Assembly: GCA_025055235.1 (NCBI GenBank)
Contig: JANWYN010000020.1
Coordinates: 1-46,270, forward strand
Reading direction: 5' to 3'
DNA length: 46,270 nucleotides
DNA from: Candidatus Roseilinea sp.
Lineage (GTDB): Bacteria; Chloroflexota; Anaerolineae; J036; Brachytrichaceae
Part shown: positions 20,220 through 30,167 of the stretch, one piece after another
How positions within the stretch are numbered: the first letter of the stretch is position 1
Layout: every line of letters starts with the position of its first letter
Position numbers and translations under genes: made by a program
Notes under the pieces: generated by a model
Databases searched by the model: none
What the model was told of the DNA's origin: nothing
The model's input: only the letters and a program-made list of their open reading frames with translations

Positions 20220-21099
20220 TACCGGCGCGACGACTGCGCGCAGCCGGTGGTTCTCTCGTTTACAGGATGCGCGGCGCATCCTCGATCGCCTCGACTGGTG
20301 GCGCCTGAGCGAGTGGGCGGACAGCGACATGTGGTCATTCGACGACGGCGATGCCGCGCTCCTGCTCACACCGCTCGATCTGGCCGAAACCGACGCGCTC
20401 GATGCGACGCGCGCTGCTGTGGCCTGGCTGCGCTGGTGCGCGGTGGCCGATGGTGCTTCTCCGTCTGCGTGCCTAGCCACCGTTTTTCGCGAATCTGAAG
20501 CACGGCTGGCATTCTGTGGTGTGCGCGAGGTGTGGTGCATCGTTCACCCGTCCGATTGGATCAAGCCTTACTTGCGCGACCTCGGCTACCGCATCGCCGA
20601 ACGGCTGCTTACCTACGAGATCGAACCGCGGCGTGCGCCGGATGCATCGCCTTTCCTCGCCGGCCTGCAGGTGCGCCCGGCGCAAGTTGCCGATCTCGAT
20701 GCGTTGTGCGCGCTGGATGCGCGCGCCTTTGACGAGCCGTGGCGCTATCCGCCGGTGCTGATGCGGCGTGCAGTCGAGCATGCGTTCGCCACCACGGTGG
20801 CCTTGCTCGGTGGCGCGCTGGCCGGCTATGCGTGCGCCGTCCTGCACGAGCAAAACGGTCACGTCGTGCGGCTGGCCGTTCAGCCGGCCCTGCGCCGCCG
20901 GGGGATCGGCGCGGGGTTGCTGCTGGACATCGTCGCGCGGCTGGCGCGGGCCGGCGCGCAGGTCGTCTCGCTCAACACCCAAGCCAGCAATCGCACGGCG
21001 CAGCGGTTATATCGCCGGCTGGGTTTTGCGCCGGTGGACGAAAAGTTGCCGGTCATGCGCAAAGTGCTCGCACCCGAAGCCGGTGGAGGGATCGCGTGA
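20167..21099 (+). CDS. GNAT-family N-acetyltransferase, RimI-like
   Basis: The product has up to 310 residues. The ATG at 20167 overlaps the preceding gene by 53 bases; no better in-frame start is close by, and the next ATG is at codon 55. The C-terminal half (about 165-300) is a full GNAT domain: LAVQPALRRRGIGAGLLLDIVARL (acetyl-CoA loop R/Q-x-x-G-x-G/A form) and LNTQASNRTAQRLYRRLGFAPV. The N-terminal half (LTPLDLAETDALDAT ... IVHPSDWIKPYLRDLGYRIAERLLTYEIEP) looks like a degenerate second GNAT domain. The acceptor is unknown; RimI-like members acetylate protein N-termini. It overlaps the amidase gene by 4 bases. Confidence 0.82.
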   Translation: MGISSERNWSSASTSGRDTGATTARSRWFSRLQDARRILDRLDWWRLSEWADSDMWSFDDGDAALLLTPLDLAETDALDATRAAVAWLRWCAVADGASPSACLATVFRESEARLAFCGVREVWCIVHPSDWIKPYLRDLGYRIAERLLTYEIEPRRAPDASPFLAGLQVRPAQVADLDALCALDARAFDEPWRYPPVLMRRAVEHAFATTVALLGGALAGYACAVLHEQNGHVVRLAVQPALRRRGIGAGLLLDIVARLARAGAQVVSLNTQASNRTAQRLYRRLGFAPVDEKLPVMRKVLAPEAGGGIA

Positions 21100-21980
21100 A
21101 GCGCACCCCGACGCGCAAGCACACCAAGGATCAACGCGTGCAGCGCAGCAACATTCGCCGCGCTCAAGCCTCCGGCAAGCGGCGGGCGCGCGCGCAATCG
21201 CAAAAGGTGGCTGCAACAGGCGTCGCCGATGTGCCGCCGTCACGTGAGGAGACGGCTGTCCTTCCAAGCGCGGCCCGGCGCTGGTTCATCGGGTTGACGC
21301 TGGCAGTCGCGATCGCGGGCGTGGCCATCGTCGCGCTGCAGCATGCACCGCATTGGCTGTCATCGTCGGCGCAGGCACAAGCTACCGCCGATGCCGGGCT
21401 ACTTGAGGCGACGCGCGCTGCAGCCGTTGCAACGGCGGATGCCAATCGCGTTGGTATCGTCAGCGGCCATCGCGGCCACGACAGCGGCGCCGTGTGCGAC
21501 GACGGCTTGACCGAAGCGGCGCTGAATTTCACGCATGCGACGCGCGTGGCCGAGGTGTTGCGCGCCGAGGGCTACATCGTGGATGTGCTGGACGAATTCG
21601 ATCCTCGGTTGCGCGGATACCGGGCACGCGTCCTGCTCAGCATCCACGCCGATTCCTGCGCACGCATCAACGATCTGGCCACCGGCTTCAAAGTGGCGCG
21701 CGCTGTGCACAGCCGGGCTCCGGAAGCCGAGGATCGCCTTGTTGCCTGCTTGACGGCGCGCTACAAAGCGCGCACCGGCCTGCGCTTCCACGCCAACACC
21801 GTCACGCGCGATATGACGGAGTATCACGCCTTCGGCGAAATTGCACCCGAGACGCCGGCGGCGATCATCGAGACCGGTTTCATGTATCTCGATCGGCCGT
21901 TGCTGGAAGGCCGGCCGGAGGTGGTGGCGCAGGGCATCACCGAGGGGTTGCTGTGCTTCCTGCGCGGCGAGGCGCCGTGA
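21096..21980 (+). CDS. N-acetylmuramoyl-L-alanine amidase (Amidase_3), membrane-anchored
   Basis: The product has 294 residues. The GTG at 21096 (GTGA overlap with the acetyltransferase) is preferred because a very basic N-terminus (KRTPTRKHTKDQRVQRSNIRR) leads into one membrane helix (about 64-84). The outer part is a zinc amidase that cuts the bond between muramic acid and the peptide stem. Visible metal and catalytic residues are GHRGHDSGA, Glu in DGLTEAALN, His in LLSIHADSC and Glu in IIETGFMYLDRP. The SxHxD form replaces the usual SxHxN. It works with the adjacent L,D-transpeptidase in wall remodelling. Confidence 0.87.
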   Translation: MKRTPTRKHTKDQRVQRSNIRRAQASGKRRARAQSQKVAATGVADVPPSREETAVLPSAARRWFIGLTLAVAIAGVAIVALQHAPHWLSSSAQAQATADAGLLEATRAAAVATADANRVGIVSGHRGHDSGAVCDDGLTEAALNFTHATRVAEVLRAEGYIVDVLDEFDPRLRGYRARVLLSIHADSCARINDLATGFKVARAVHSRAPEAEDRLVACLTARYKARTGLRFHANTVTRDMTEYHAFGEIAPETPAAIIETGFMYLDRPLLEGRPEVVAQGITEGLLCFLRGEAP

Positions 21981-22051
21981 GTGCACGGGCCAGACCACTC
22001 GCAGCGGTCTGACCTATTCTAGAGTTTGATCTACAATCCTCCGCACCGGCT

Positions 22052-22774
22052 ATGGCGTTCCTGAAAAGACTGCTGCGATTAGTTGCGCTATGCGCGATGA
22101 TGGCGTTGCTGCTGGCAGCCATTCCGTTGGTCGTCTCGGCGGAGCGTCAGGCGCAGCCAGCAGTCGAGTCCCTGGCTCGCGAAGCCGAGCAGCCTGCACC
22201 GCAGCAAGTTGCAGTGGCTGCCGTGGAGGAAGTTGCTCAGCCGGCTGCCCCGGCCAAAACCCACGCCGCGGTGCCGGCGGTTCCGGCCGTCCCGTCGTCG
22301 CGCGCTGCGGGCGCGGTGCAGGCGCCGGCGCAGCCCGTCAGCGTTCAGCCCGTAGTCGCTGCATCCTTGTCGCAGGACGCGCCGGCCGAGGCGACGTATG
22401 ACGTGGAATCCACACCGATGCGCCGGGGCAAGTGGATCGAGATCATCCTGGACGAGCAGCGGCTGATCGCCTGGGAGGATGGCCGCATGGTGATGACCAC
22501 GCTGGTCTCCACCGGCGCGCAGGATACGCCGACCATCCGCGGCGTCTTTCGCATCTACCGCAAGCTCGATTCGCAACGCATGCGCGGCAGGGATTACGAT
22601 TTGCCAAATGTGCCCTACGTGATGTATTTCAAGGGAAGCTATGCAATGCACGGCACATACTGGCACAACAATTTTGGCCAGCCGATGAGCCATGGCTGCG
22701 TCAACATCCCCACTGGCAAGGCCGCCTGGTTGTATAGCTGGGCGCCACAGGGCACGGTCGTGGTGGTGCATTGA
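22052..22774 (+). CDS. L,D-transpeptidase (YkuD domain)
   Basis: The product has 240 residues. A signal peptide or anchor (about 5-30, LLRLVALCAMMALLLAAIPLVVSA) is followed by an Ala/Pro/Val linker (about 35-120). The catalytic YkuD domain (about 125-240) has KWIEIILDEQRLIAWEDG and HGTYWHNNFGQPMSHGCVNIP, with nucleophile Cys216. The enzyme forms 3-3 peptidoglycan cross-links or attaches proteins to the wall. TACAAT at 22032-22037, about 15 bases before the ATG, is a likely -10 box. Its stop overlaps the TTG start of the next gene. Confidence 0.92.
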   Translation: MAFLKRLLRLVALCAMMALLLAAIPLVVSAERQAQPAVESLAREAEQPAPQQVAVAAVEEVAQPAAPAKTHAAVPAVPAVPSSRAAGAVQAPAQPVSVQPVVAASLSQDAPAEATYDVESTPMRRGKWIEIILDEQRLIAWEDGRMVMTTLVSTGAQDTPTIRGVFRIYRKLDSQRMRGRDYDLPNVPYVMYFKGSYAMHGTYWHNNFGQPMSHGCVNIPTGKAAWLYSWAPQGTVVVVH

Positions 22775-23631
22775 GGAGCGTTCGGCGCGTTGCCTTGGTG
22801 CTCGGTGCAGCGCTAGTTGCAACAACGGTTGTCTTCCTCTTCCTGCGTCCGGTCGTGGAAGCCGAACAGCGCTGGCAGGCGCTCCGCGCGCGAGGGATAC
22901 TGCGCATCGGCATTGATCCGGGTGTGCGACCATTCTCGTTCTATGGGCCGGATGGCTGGCAGGGGATGGATGCCGATGTAGCGCGCGAGGTAGCGCGCCG
23001 GCTGGGGCTGCAAGTGGAGGCTGTGCCGGTGGGCTACGATGGTTTCTATGATGCGCTAATCGCCGGCCATGCGGATGTTGCAATGTCGGCGTTGGTGGCG
23101 GATCCGGCGCGGACGGCCGATTTTCGTTATAGCCGACCGTATTTCGACGCCGGCCTGCGCGCAGTGGCGCTCGCGCCGTTGCGTCTGGATCGCCCAGACG
23201 ATCTGCGCGGCCGATGCGTCGTTGCGGCATTGGGGAGCGAAGCCGACCGCGCTGCGCGCTGGCTGGAGCGCCGCACGCCCGGGATGACGCGCCGCATGGT
23301 TGCAGACGAGCCGGATGCCCTGACTGAAATTCGCATAGGCAGTTGTGAGGTGGCAATGGTGGGAAGCCAAGCAGCCATGCAAGTTGGATGCGCGCCGATC
23401 GCCGGCCAGGATGATGCACCGATGGTGCGCTGCCTCCATCTCCGACCGGTCGAGTATGTGATCGCCATCCCACGCGCGGATGGGCGTTTGGCTGCCGAAC
23501 TCGACCGCGTCTTAGCGGAGATGGCCGCCGACGGCACGCTCGCGCGCATCGCCCGGCAATGGCTCATCACCGACACCATTGACACCACCGACACTTCCGA
23601 CACTCTTGACACTTCCGACACCCTCAACTAA
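22771..23631 (+). CDS. Amino-acid-type solute-binding protein (SBP_bac_3), membrane-tethered
   Basis: The product has 286 residues from a TTG that overlaps the L,D-transpeptidase stop (TTGA). A hydrophobic N-terminal segment (VALVLGAALVATTVVFLFL) has no lipobox, so it is anchored or cleaved. The body follows the family-3 pattern: GILRIGIDPGVRPFSFYGPDGWQGMDADVAREVARRLGL, DALIAGHADVAMSAL, and PVEYVIAIPRAD near the end. It would bind a small polar ligand outside the cell. No permease or ATPase gene is adjacent. The C-terminal tail TDTIDTTDTSDTLDTSDTL is encoded by the 9-nt repeat array at 23574-23631. Confidence 0.85.
   Translation: MRSVRRVALVLGAALVATTVVFLFLRPVVEAEQRWQALRARGILRIGIDPGVRPFSFYGPDGWQGMDADVAREVARRLGLQVEAVPVGYDGFYDALIAGHADVAMSALVADPARTADFRYSRPYFDAGLRAVALAPLRLDRPDDLRGRCVVAALGSEADRAARWLERRTPGMTRRMVADEPDALTEIRIGSCEVAMVGSQAAMQVGCAPIAGQDDAPMVRCLHLRPVEYVIAIPRADGRLAAELDRVLAEMAADGTLARIARQWLITDTIDTTDTSDTLDTSDTLN
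23574..23631 (+). repeat. 9-nt array translated as a protein tail
   Basis: GACAC recurs about every 9 bases with 4 variable bases between (GACACCATT, GACACCACC, GACACTTCC, GACACTCTT, ...). It is read in frame as a Thr/Asp/Ser tail of the solute-binding protein and ends at its stop. The words match the metY-metX array. Confidence 0.85.
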
Positions 23632-23643
23632 GGAGACCAACAC

Positions 23644-24657
23644 ATGGAATACCGACCTCTTGGCCGCACCGGCGTGAAAGTGAGCGTCTTGTGTTTGGGT
23701 TGCATGATGTTCGGCGGCAAGACCTCGCCTGAAGACTCCTATGCCATCATTGATCGCGCCATTGACGCCGGCATCAACTTCCTCGACACGGCCAACGTCT
23801 ACACCCGCGGCCGCAGCGAGGAAGTTGTGGGCGAGGCGCTCAAGCGCAACGGCAAGCGCGACCGCATCGTGCTGGCGACCAAGGTGCACGGCGCCATGGC
23901 CGATGACGACCCGAACATGAGCGGCAACAGCCGCCGGCACATCATCCAGCAGTGCGAGGCCAGCTTGCGCCGGTTGCAAACTGACTGGATTGACCTGTAT
24001 CAGATCCACCGGCCACAGTCGTCCATCCCGATTGACGAGACGCTGCGCGCGCTCGACGACCTGATCCACGCCGGCAAGGTGCGCTACATCGGCACGAGCA
24101 CCTTCGCCGCGTGGCAGTTGATGGAGTCGCTGATGGTCTCACGCGAGCTGGGGCTGAACCGCTTCGTATGCGAGCAGCCGCCATATAACCTGCTCGACCG
24201 GCGCATCGAGCGCGAGCTGATCCCCTTTGCCCAGACGTATGGCTTCGGGTTGATTCCGTGGTCGCCCCTGGCCGGTGGCCTGCTCACCGGCAAGTACGAT
24301 CGCAACGCGCCGCCGCCGGAGGGCACGCGCTTCTTCGACTACAAGGACAACCCGATCCTGTTCCGGCGCTGGAACGAGGCATCGCTCGCCGCCGTGGACC
24401 TTTACAAGGCCTACGTGCAGGAGCGCGGCGGCTGCACGCTGTCGCAGTTCGCGCTGGCGTGGTGCATGAGCCAGCCCGGCGTCACCTCGCCCATCATCGG
24501 CCCGCGCACGATGGAGCAGCTCGAGGACAACCTCAAGGCGCTGGACGTGAAGATCAGCGACGAAGATCGAGCCAGGGTAGATGCGATCGTGCCGAAGGGC
24601 AGCATGGTCGCGCCGTACTATGAGGCCGACTTCGGCCCGCATCCGTTTCGGGTGTAG
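23644..24657 (+). CDS. Aldo/keto reductase
   Basis: The product has 337 residues with GGAG shortly before the ATG. This NAD(P)H-dependent TIM-barrel enzyme reduces aldehydes or ketones. The catalytic tetrad is visible: Asp in NFLDTANVYTRG, Tyr in the same segment, Lys in VLATKVHG and His in LYQIHRPQ. The cofactor-binding end is SPIIGPRTMEQLEDNLKAL. It resembles the YghZ/Kv-beta-like subgroup (EYRPLGRTGVKVS). Length is typical. The substrate is unknown and neighbours give no clear clue. Confidence 0.92.
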   Translation: MEYRPLGRTGVKVSVLCLGCMMFGGKTSPEDSYAIIDRAIDAGINFLDTANVYTRGRSEEVVGEALKRNGKRDRIVLATKVHGAMADDDPNMSGNSRRHIIQQCEASLRRLQTDWIDLYQIHRPQSSIPIDETLRALDDLIHAGKVRYIGTSTFAAWQLMESLMVSRELGLNRFVCEQPPYNLLDRRIERELIPFAQTYGFGLIPWSPLAGGLLTGKYDRNAPPPEGTRFFDYKDNPILFRRWNEASLAAVDLYKAYVQERGGCTLSQFALAWCMSQPGVTSPIIGPRTMEQLEDNLKALDVKISDEDRARVDAIVPKGSMVAPYYEADFGPHPFRV

Positions 24658-24670
24658 GGCAAAGCATACG

Positions 24671-24756
24671 CGGTAGAGCGCGATCTCTGCATCGCGCCGT
24701 GTGCCTAATGATGGACACAGGACGGTAGGGCGCGATCTCCGTATCGCGCCGTGTGC
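24671..24756. repeat. Two copies of a palindromic 34-bp intergenic repeat
   Basis: 24671-24704 and 24723-24756 match at 31 of 34 positions. Each contains an inverted repeat: GCGCGAT with ATCGCGC in the first copy and GGCGCGAT with ATCGCGCC in the second. It is a REP-like element in the gap between the reductase and malate synthase genes. Confidence 0.75.
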
Positions 24757-24765
24757 GATGCGGCG

Positions 24766-24799
24766 ACATGGGTGCGGAACGGCGTCCGCGCCCTACGGC
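24766..24799. repeat. REP-like element, copy 1
   Basis: This 34-bp sequence begins ACATGGGTGCGGAACGG and ends CCCTACGGC. It matches 26611-26644 at 31 of 34 bases and can fold on itself (CGGAAC/GTCCG). Confidence 0.7.
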
Positions 24800-24893
24800 A
24801 TACGTATGTGTAATGTGGCGACACAAATATCAAGCGCCTAACGCGCTCCGAGCGCGTGAGGCGCTGCTGGAGGTGGGCGCTAAAATCCATGCT

Positions 24894-26507
<1,614 letters not shown>

Positions 26508-26610
26508 GCTGTTCTCACCCTGACCTACGCGCTGGGATGAATTGACCCATCGGGGCAAACGTGGATGGCGGGCGCGCTACTCGCCTGGCTCCTCGTTCGG
26601 CTTTCGGAGC

Positions 26611-26644
26611 ACATGGGCGCGGAACGGAGTCCGTGCCCTACGGC
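26611..26644. repeat. REP-like element, copy 2
   Basis: This second copy of the 34-bp repeat (ACATGGGCGCGGAACGG ... CCCTACGGC) lies in the gap between the convergent malate synthase and MFS genes. The rest of 26508-26674 shows nothing else. Confidence 0.7.
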
Positions 26645-26674
26645 CAACCGTTTGCACCTGCTAACGAATGCGCC

Positions 26675-28000
26675 TCACGCGCCGGCGCTGCGGCCGGCTG
26701 AACCGGTCGCGTGCCCCTTCATCTCGGGCACGAGGATCAGCGACGCCAGCAAGATCAGCCCGGCGCAAATCAGCGCGATGGCGCCGATGTCCAGCGTCTG
26801 CGTCAGTTGAAAGGCCAGGATGGGCGCAGCGATGCCGCGCACGCCGGTGAAGAAGGTGTGGATGCTCATGTATTCGGCCACGCGATCCTCCGGCGCGAAT
26901 TTGGTCACCCACAGGCTCCAGGCGATCTCGCCGCCGGCGTTGGCCGCGCCGAAGATGAACGCGCCGGCGGCGAGGCCAAACGCGCCAACGCCCGTGAAGA
27001 ACGACGCGATGCCCAGCGCGAAGCCGACGTTCAGGATGATGCGCAGCAGGAAGAAGTTCATCCGGTCGAACAGCCGACCCCACAGCGGCGTGAGCGCCAG
27101 CCGGGCGACGCTGGGGATCATCACCGTGTAGAGCGCGATCTGTTGTGGGTCGAGCGCCAGGCTGTACTTGGGGTTGGCCAGGAACTCGACGCGCAGCGGC
27201 CACATCATTAGGTTGGCGAAGCCCATCAGCATCCACGACGCCAGCGTCCAGCGCAACGTCCGGTCGGTGCGCAGCACTTTGAGCGAGTCGAACGCGCCGA
27301 GGAACGCGCCGCGCGAGACGATGCCTAGCCGGGCTGGGGAATTGCTACGCTGTGCAGATGGCGCGGCGACGTGCAGCGTTCGCGATGGGATGCGCGACAG
27401 GCAATAGGCAGCAGCGGCGAAGGCGACTGCGAACGCGACCAGCAGCCAGCGAAAGAGCGCGATGTCGGCGGTGAGCAATCGCCCGGCCAGCTCGGCGAAG
27501 GCGGCAGCCGCAGCCACGCGGATGACGAACGTGCGCGCGACGTATTTGCCGCGTTCGCGTGGCGCGTAGTTGTCCTGATACACCGCCGTCACCAGCGGGA
27601 TGATGGCGTTGGCCGCGCCGATGGCAATGACGGTTGCGATCACCAGCACGGCCAGCCCCGGCAAGACGGCGGCGATCAGCATCGCCAGCGCCCCGCCGGC
27701 CATCATCCAGGCGGCAACGCGCATCACCGGCTGGCCGGAGCGTTCGACCCACGGCACCAACCACAACGAGAGCAACAGGCCGATGTTGCCGGCAGCGGCG
27801 ATCAGCGACTTCGGCGTCGGGCCGGCGTCGAAGGCTTTGACGGCGATCAGCAGCAGAAAGGTGGTGCTGGCGGTTTCGATGACGCCCTGCGGGATGGCGC
27901 GCAGCCGGTCGTAGCGGTAGGTGAGCCGAGTGAGAGCGGGTGCAGAGTCGGTCAACGTGGCGAGTCGCTCCTCAGATCGCCCGGATTCCTTGTGGCCCAA
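26675..28000 (-). CDS. Major facilitator superfamily transporter
   Basis: The product has up to 441 residues with about 12 hydrophobic segments, typical of MFS. Visible are a loop 2-3 region (LWLVPWVERSGQPVMR), an early LLLIAVKAFDAGP helix, a central loop (SRGAFLGAFDSLKVLRTDRTLRW) and late helices GAFGLAAGAFIFGAANAGGEIAW and ALICAGLILLASLILVPEM. The TTG at 28000 overlaps the aldolase gene by 29 bases; another TTG at 27955, after GAGGAG, is also possible. It is co-transcribed with the aldolase, so a sugar acid or similar carboxylate is a likely substrate, by inference. Confidence 0.85.
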   Translation of the reverse strand: MGHKESGRSEERLATLTDSAPALTRLTYRYDRLRAIPQGVIETASTTFLLLIAVKAFDAGPTPKSLIAAAGNIGLLLSLWLVPWVERSGQPVMRVAAWMMAGGALAMLIAAVLPGLAVLVIATVIAIGAANAIIPLVTAVYQDNYAPRERGKYVARTFVIRVAAAAAFAELAGRLLTADIALFRWLLVAFAVAFAAAAYCLSRIPSRTLHVAAPSAQRSNSPARLGIVSRGAFLGAFDSLKVLRTDRTLRWTLASWMLMGFANLMMWPLRVEFLANPKYSLALDPQQIALYTVMIPSVARLALTPLWGRLFDRMNFFLLRIILNVGFALGIASFFTGVGAFGLAAGAFIFGAANAGGEIAWSLWVTKFAPEDRVAEYMSIHTFFTGVRGIAAPILAFQLTQTLDIGAIALICAGLILLASLILVPEMKGHATGSAGRSAGA

Positions 28001-28622
28001 AGGCCAACGTGTGCATCAACTGGTGCGCCCGCTGGCTCAACGCTTCGATGCCGCCGGCTTGCTTCACGTAGTCGCCGATGAGCTGGCTGCCCATGCCGAC
28101 GGCGACTGCGCCGGCCTTGATGTACTCGGCGGCGTTGTCCAGCGATACGCCGCCGGTCGCCACGAACGGCACATGGTTCAACGGCGCGCGCACGGCCTTG
28201 AAATAGCTCAGCTCCGCCGGGAAGAGTTTGATCAGGTGCGCGCCCAGCTCGACGGCGTTCATGATCTCGGTAGGCGTGTATGCGCCGGGGATCACGCAGA
28301 TGTCGCGCTCGACGCAGATCGCAACCACGCGCGGGTTGGTGTTCGGCGCGACGATGAATTGTGCGCCGGCGCCGATGGCCTCGAACGCTTGCGACTCGTT
28401 CAGCACTGTGCCCGCGCCGAGCAGGAACCGGTCGCCTAGTTCAGCCTTCATCTCGTGCAGGCCGTCGAGCGCGCCGGGCGAGTTCAGCGTGACTTCCATC
28501 GCAGTGATGCCGGCGTCTGCCAGCGTCCGTGCGATCTGCCTGAAGTGGCCTCTGTAGTCGCCGCGCAAGATGGCAATAACGCGCCCGGCTTCGATCATGG
28601 ATTTGGCGTGTTGTGCATTCAC
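27972..28622 (-). CDS. KDPG/KDPGal-type aldolase (Entner-Doudoroff class)
   Basis: The product has 216 residues, a normal size. This class I aldolase splits 2-keto-3-deoxy-6-phospho sugar acids to pyruvate and glyceraldehyde 3-phosphate. The Schiff-base Lys is in GAHLIKLFPAE; the general acid Glu is in TAMEVTLNSPGAL; LLGAGTVLNESQ and VPFVATGGVSLDNAAEYIKAG are the phosphate-binding parts. Next to an enolase-superfamily sugar-acid dehydratase it probably acts in a galactonate-like (De Ley-Doudoroff) route; no kinase is nearby. It overlaps the MFS gene downstream. Confidence 0.92.
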   Translation of the reverse strand: MNAQHAKSMIEAGRVIAILRGDYRGHFRQIARTLADAGITAMEVTLNSPGALDGLHEMKAELGDRFLLGAGTVLNESQAFEAIGAGAQFIVAPNTNPRVVAICVERDICVIPGAYTPTEIMNAVELGAHLIKLFPAELSYFKAVRAPLNHVPFVATGGVSLDNAAEYIKAGAVAVGMGSQLIGDYVKQAGGIEALSQRAHQLMHTLAFGPQGIRAI

Positions 28623-28647
28623 AGGATTGAGTATATGCTCATCCCCA

Positions 28648-28710
28648 AATCTCTAATCTTTAATCTCCAATCTCCAGTCTCCAGTCTGAGTTACCAGTTA
28701 CCAATTACCA
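28648..28710. repeat. 7-nt phased array ending 2 bases before a start codon
   Basis: Nine perfectly phased units: aatctct, aatcttt, aatctcc, aatctcc, agtctcc, agtctga, gttacca, gttacca, attacca. The ATG of the next gene follows after two bases. The reverse complements of aatctcc-type words recur at 41711-41738. Confidence 0.88.
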
Positions 28711-28712
28711 CT

Positions 28713-29870
28713 ATGAAAATCACCGACGTCAAAACCTACATCGCCGGCAACCCGTGGAAGAACTGGCTGTTCACGCGCGTCGAGACCGACGAAGGCATCC
28801 ACGGCATCGGCGAAGCGACCGTCAACGGTTTCACCAAGTCCGCCGAGGCGGCGGTGCACGAACTCAAGCGCTTCGTCATCGGCAAAGACCCGTTCGATGT
28901 AGAACAGCATTCGCTGCGGCTGTGGCGCGACTTCTACAGCGACGGTGGGCAGATTCACGGCGCGGCGCTCAGCGGCATCGAGTATGCCTGCTGGGACATC
29001 ATGGGCAAAGCGCTGGGCGTGCCGGTGTTCAAGCTGCTGGGCGGGCGCTGCCACACGCGCTTGCGCGCCTACGCCAACGGCTGGTATCGCGGCCCGCGCA
29101 CGCCGGAGAGCTTTCACGAGAAGGCCAAGCTTGTCGTGGCGAAGGGCTACACCGCGCTCAAATTCGACCCGTTCGGGCCGGCGTGGCGGGTGATGGAGAA
29201 CCTGGACGACTTCGCGCTGGCCGTGGACATCATCGCTGCCGTGCGCGACGCCGTTGGCCCGAGCGTGGACATCCTGGTCGAGGCGCACAACCGCTTCTCG
29301 GTGCACACCGCGTTGCAGTTCGCCGAGGCCATCGCGAAATATAAGCCCACTTGGTTGGAGGCGCCGGTGCCGCCGCAGCGCATCTCCGCAATGGTCGAGG
29401 TGGCGCGGCGCAGTCCGGTGCCCATCGCCTGCGGTGAAGACTTCTACTGCCGCGATCAGTTCGCCGAGCTGTTGCAGCACAACGCCGTGCACATCATCCA
29501 GCTCGAGCCGCAGAACCTGGGCATGACCGCCGCCAAGCAGGTGTGCGGCATGGTCAACGCGTTCTATGGCGTGACCGCGCCGCACAGCGCGCAGGGGCCG
29601 CTGTGCTCGCTGGCATGCGCACACCTGAACATTAGCACACCCAACTTCTTCATCCATGAGATCTTCGACGACTTCAACGAGGACTGGAGCCAGTACGTCC
29701 TGACCAACCCGGTCAAGGTGGTGGACGGCTACATCACGCTGAGCGACGACATCGTAGGGTGGGGCAGCGACCTGAACTACGACGAGATCGCCAAACACCC
29801 CTACAACCCCGATCACTTCCTGCCGCTCTTTCGTGAGGGCTGGGAGAAGCGCGAGCGGGTGAAGGATTGA
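28713..29870 (+). CDS. Enolase-superfamily sugar-acid dehydratase (mandelate racemase/galactonate dehydratase-like)
   Basis: The product has 385 residues from ATG 28713; the frame is open further upstream but crosses the 7-nt array. The N-terminal capping domain (MKITDVKTYIAGNPWKNWLFTRVETDEGIHGIGEA) is followed by the barrel with KFDPFG, metal-ligand region VEAHNRF, LEAPVPPQ, GEDFY and a His in VTAPHSAQGP. These match galactonate dehydratase-like enzymes, which lose water to give 2-keto-3-deoxy acids. Divergence from the KDPG-type aldolase and MFS genes supports this use. The exact sugar acid is not fixed. No ribosome site is visible. Confidence 0.85.
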   Translation: MKITDVKTYIAGNPWKNWLFTRVETDEGIHGIGEATVNGFTKSAEAAVHELKRFVIGKDPFDVEQHSLRLWRDFYSDGGQIHGAALSGIEYACWDIMGKALGVPVFKLLGGRCHTRLRAYANGWYRGPRTPESFHEKAKLVVAKGYTALKFDPFGPAWRVMENLDDFALAVDIIAAVRDAVGPSVDILVEAHNRFSVHTALQFAEAIAKYKPTWLEAPVPPQRISAMVEVARRSPVPIACGEDFYCRDQFAELLQHNAVHIIQLEPQNLGMTAAKQVCGMVNAFYGVTAPHSAQGPLCSLACAHLNISTPNFFIHEIFDDFNEDWSQYVLTNPVKVVDGYITLSDDIVGWGSDLNYDEIAKHPYNPDHFLPLFREGWEKRERVKD

Positions 29871-29955
29871 AATTGAAAATTGAAAATTGAGAATTGAGAA
29901 TTGAGAATTGAGAACTCGGAGCTCGCGGCTCACAGCTCATAGCTCACAGCTCAGC
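29866..29955. repeat. 7-nt phased array starting at a stop codon
   Basis: One 6-mer and then twelve 7-mers lie in phase: attgaaa twice, attgaga four times, actcgga, gctcgcg, gctcaca, gctcata, gctcaca, gctcagc. The array includes the stop codon of the dehydratase. Its two word blocks are the reverse complements of the outer blocks at 38591-38737. Confidence 0.9.
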
Positions 29956-29956
29956 A

Positions 29957-29986
29957 TTGACGCACCGGCTGCGCATCAGGTATGAT
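29957..29986 (+). promoter_or_regulatory. Promoter of tRNA-Thr
   Basis: TTGACG (29957-29962), 18 bases, TATGAT (29981-29986). The start falls near 29993, about 13 bases before the tRNA. Confidence 0.6.
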
Positions 29987-30005
29987 TTGGGATGTAGCCG
30001 GTGGC

Positions 30006-30078
30006 GCTACCTTAGCTCAATCGGCAGAGCAATCGCTTCGTAAGCGATAGGTTTCGGGTTCGACTCCCGAAGGTAGCT
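30006..30078 (+). tRNA. tRNA-Thr (anticodon CGT)
   Basis: The 73-nt cloverleaf is complete: acceptor GCTACCT/AGGTAGC, D-arm GCTC/GAGC, anticodon arm ATCGC-TTCGTAA-GCGAT with CGT, T-arm TCGGG-TTCGACT-CCCGA, discriminator T. CCA is not encoded. It reads ACG codons. Confidence 0.95.
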
Positions 30079-30084
30079 TCGCTC

Positions 30085-30148
30085 TTAGAGCCTATCCTGA
30101 TCAACCCCCAAATGCCAGCCTTTCCAGGTAAAAGAGGGTTATTAGGAT
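30085..30148. repeat. Miniature inverted-repeat element (MITE-like) after tRNA-Thr
   Basis: AGAGCCTATCCT (30087-30098) and AGGATAGGCTCT (30134-30145) are perfect 12-bp inverted repeats. The core GAGCC...GGCTC is bordered by TTA on both sides, as for a 3-bp target duplication. The interior has no ORF. The ends look like insertion-sequence termini; alternatively it is a terminator-like stem for the tRNA, but there is no T-tract. Confidence 0.55.
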
Positions 30149-30167
30149 AGGCTCTTAGTTTGGGCAC

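Noticed and set aside
28698..29933. 411-codon minus-strand frame opposite the dehydratase
   Set aside because: It covers a conserved enolase-superfamily gene and begins in the 7-nt array; composition is typical of antisense noise.
30085..30148. Intrinsic terminator of tRNA-Thr
   Set aside because: The stem is far apart (35-base loop) and has no T-tract; a MITE-like element explains the TTA borders better, though not with certainty.
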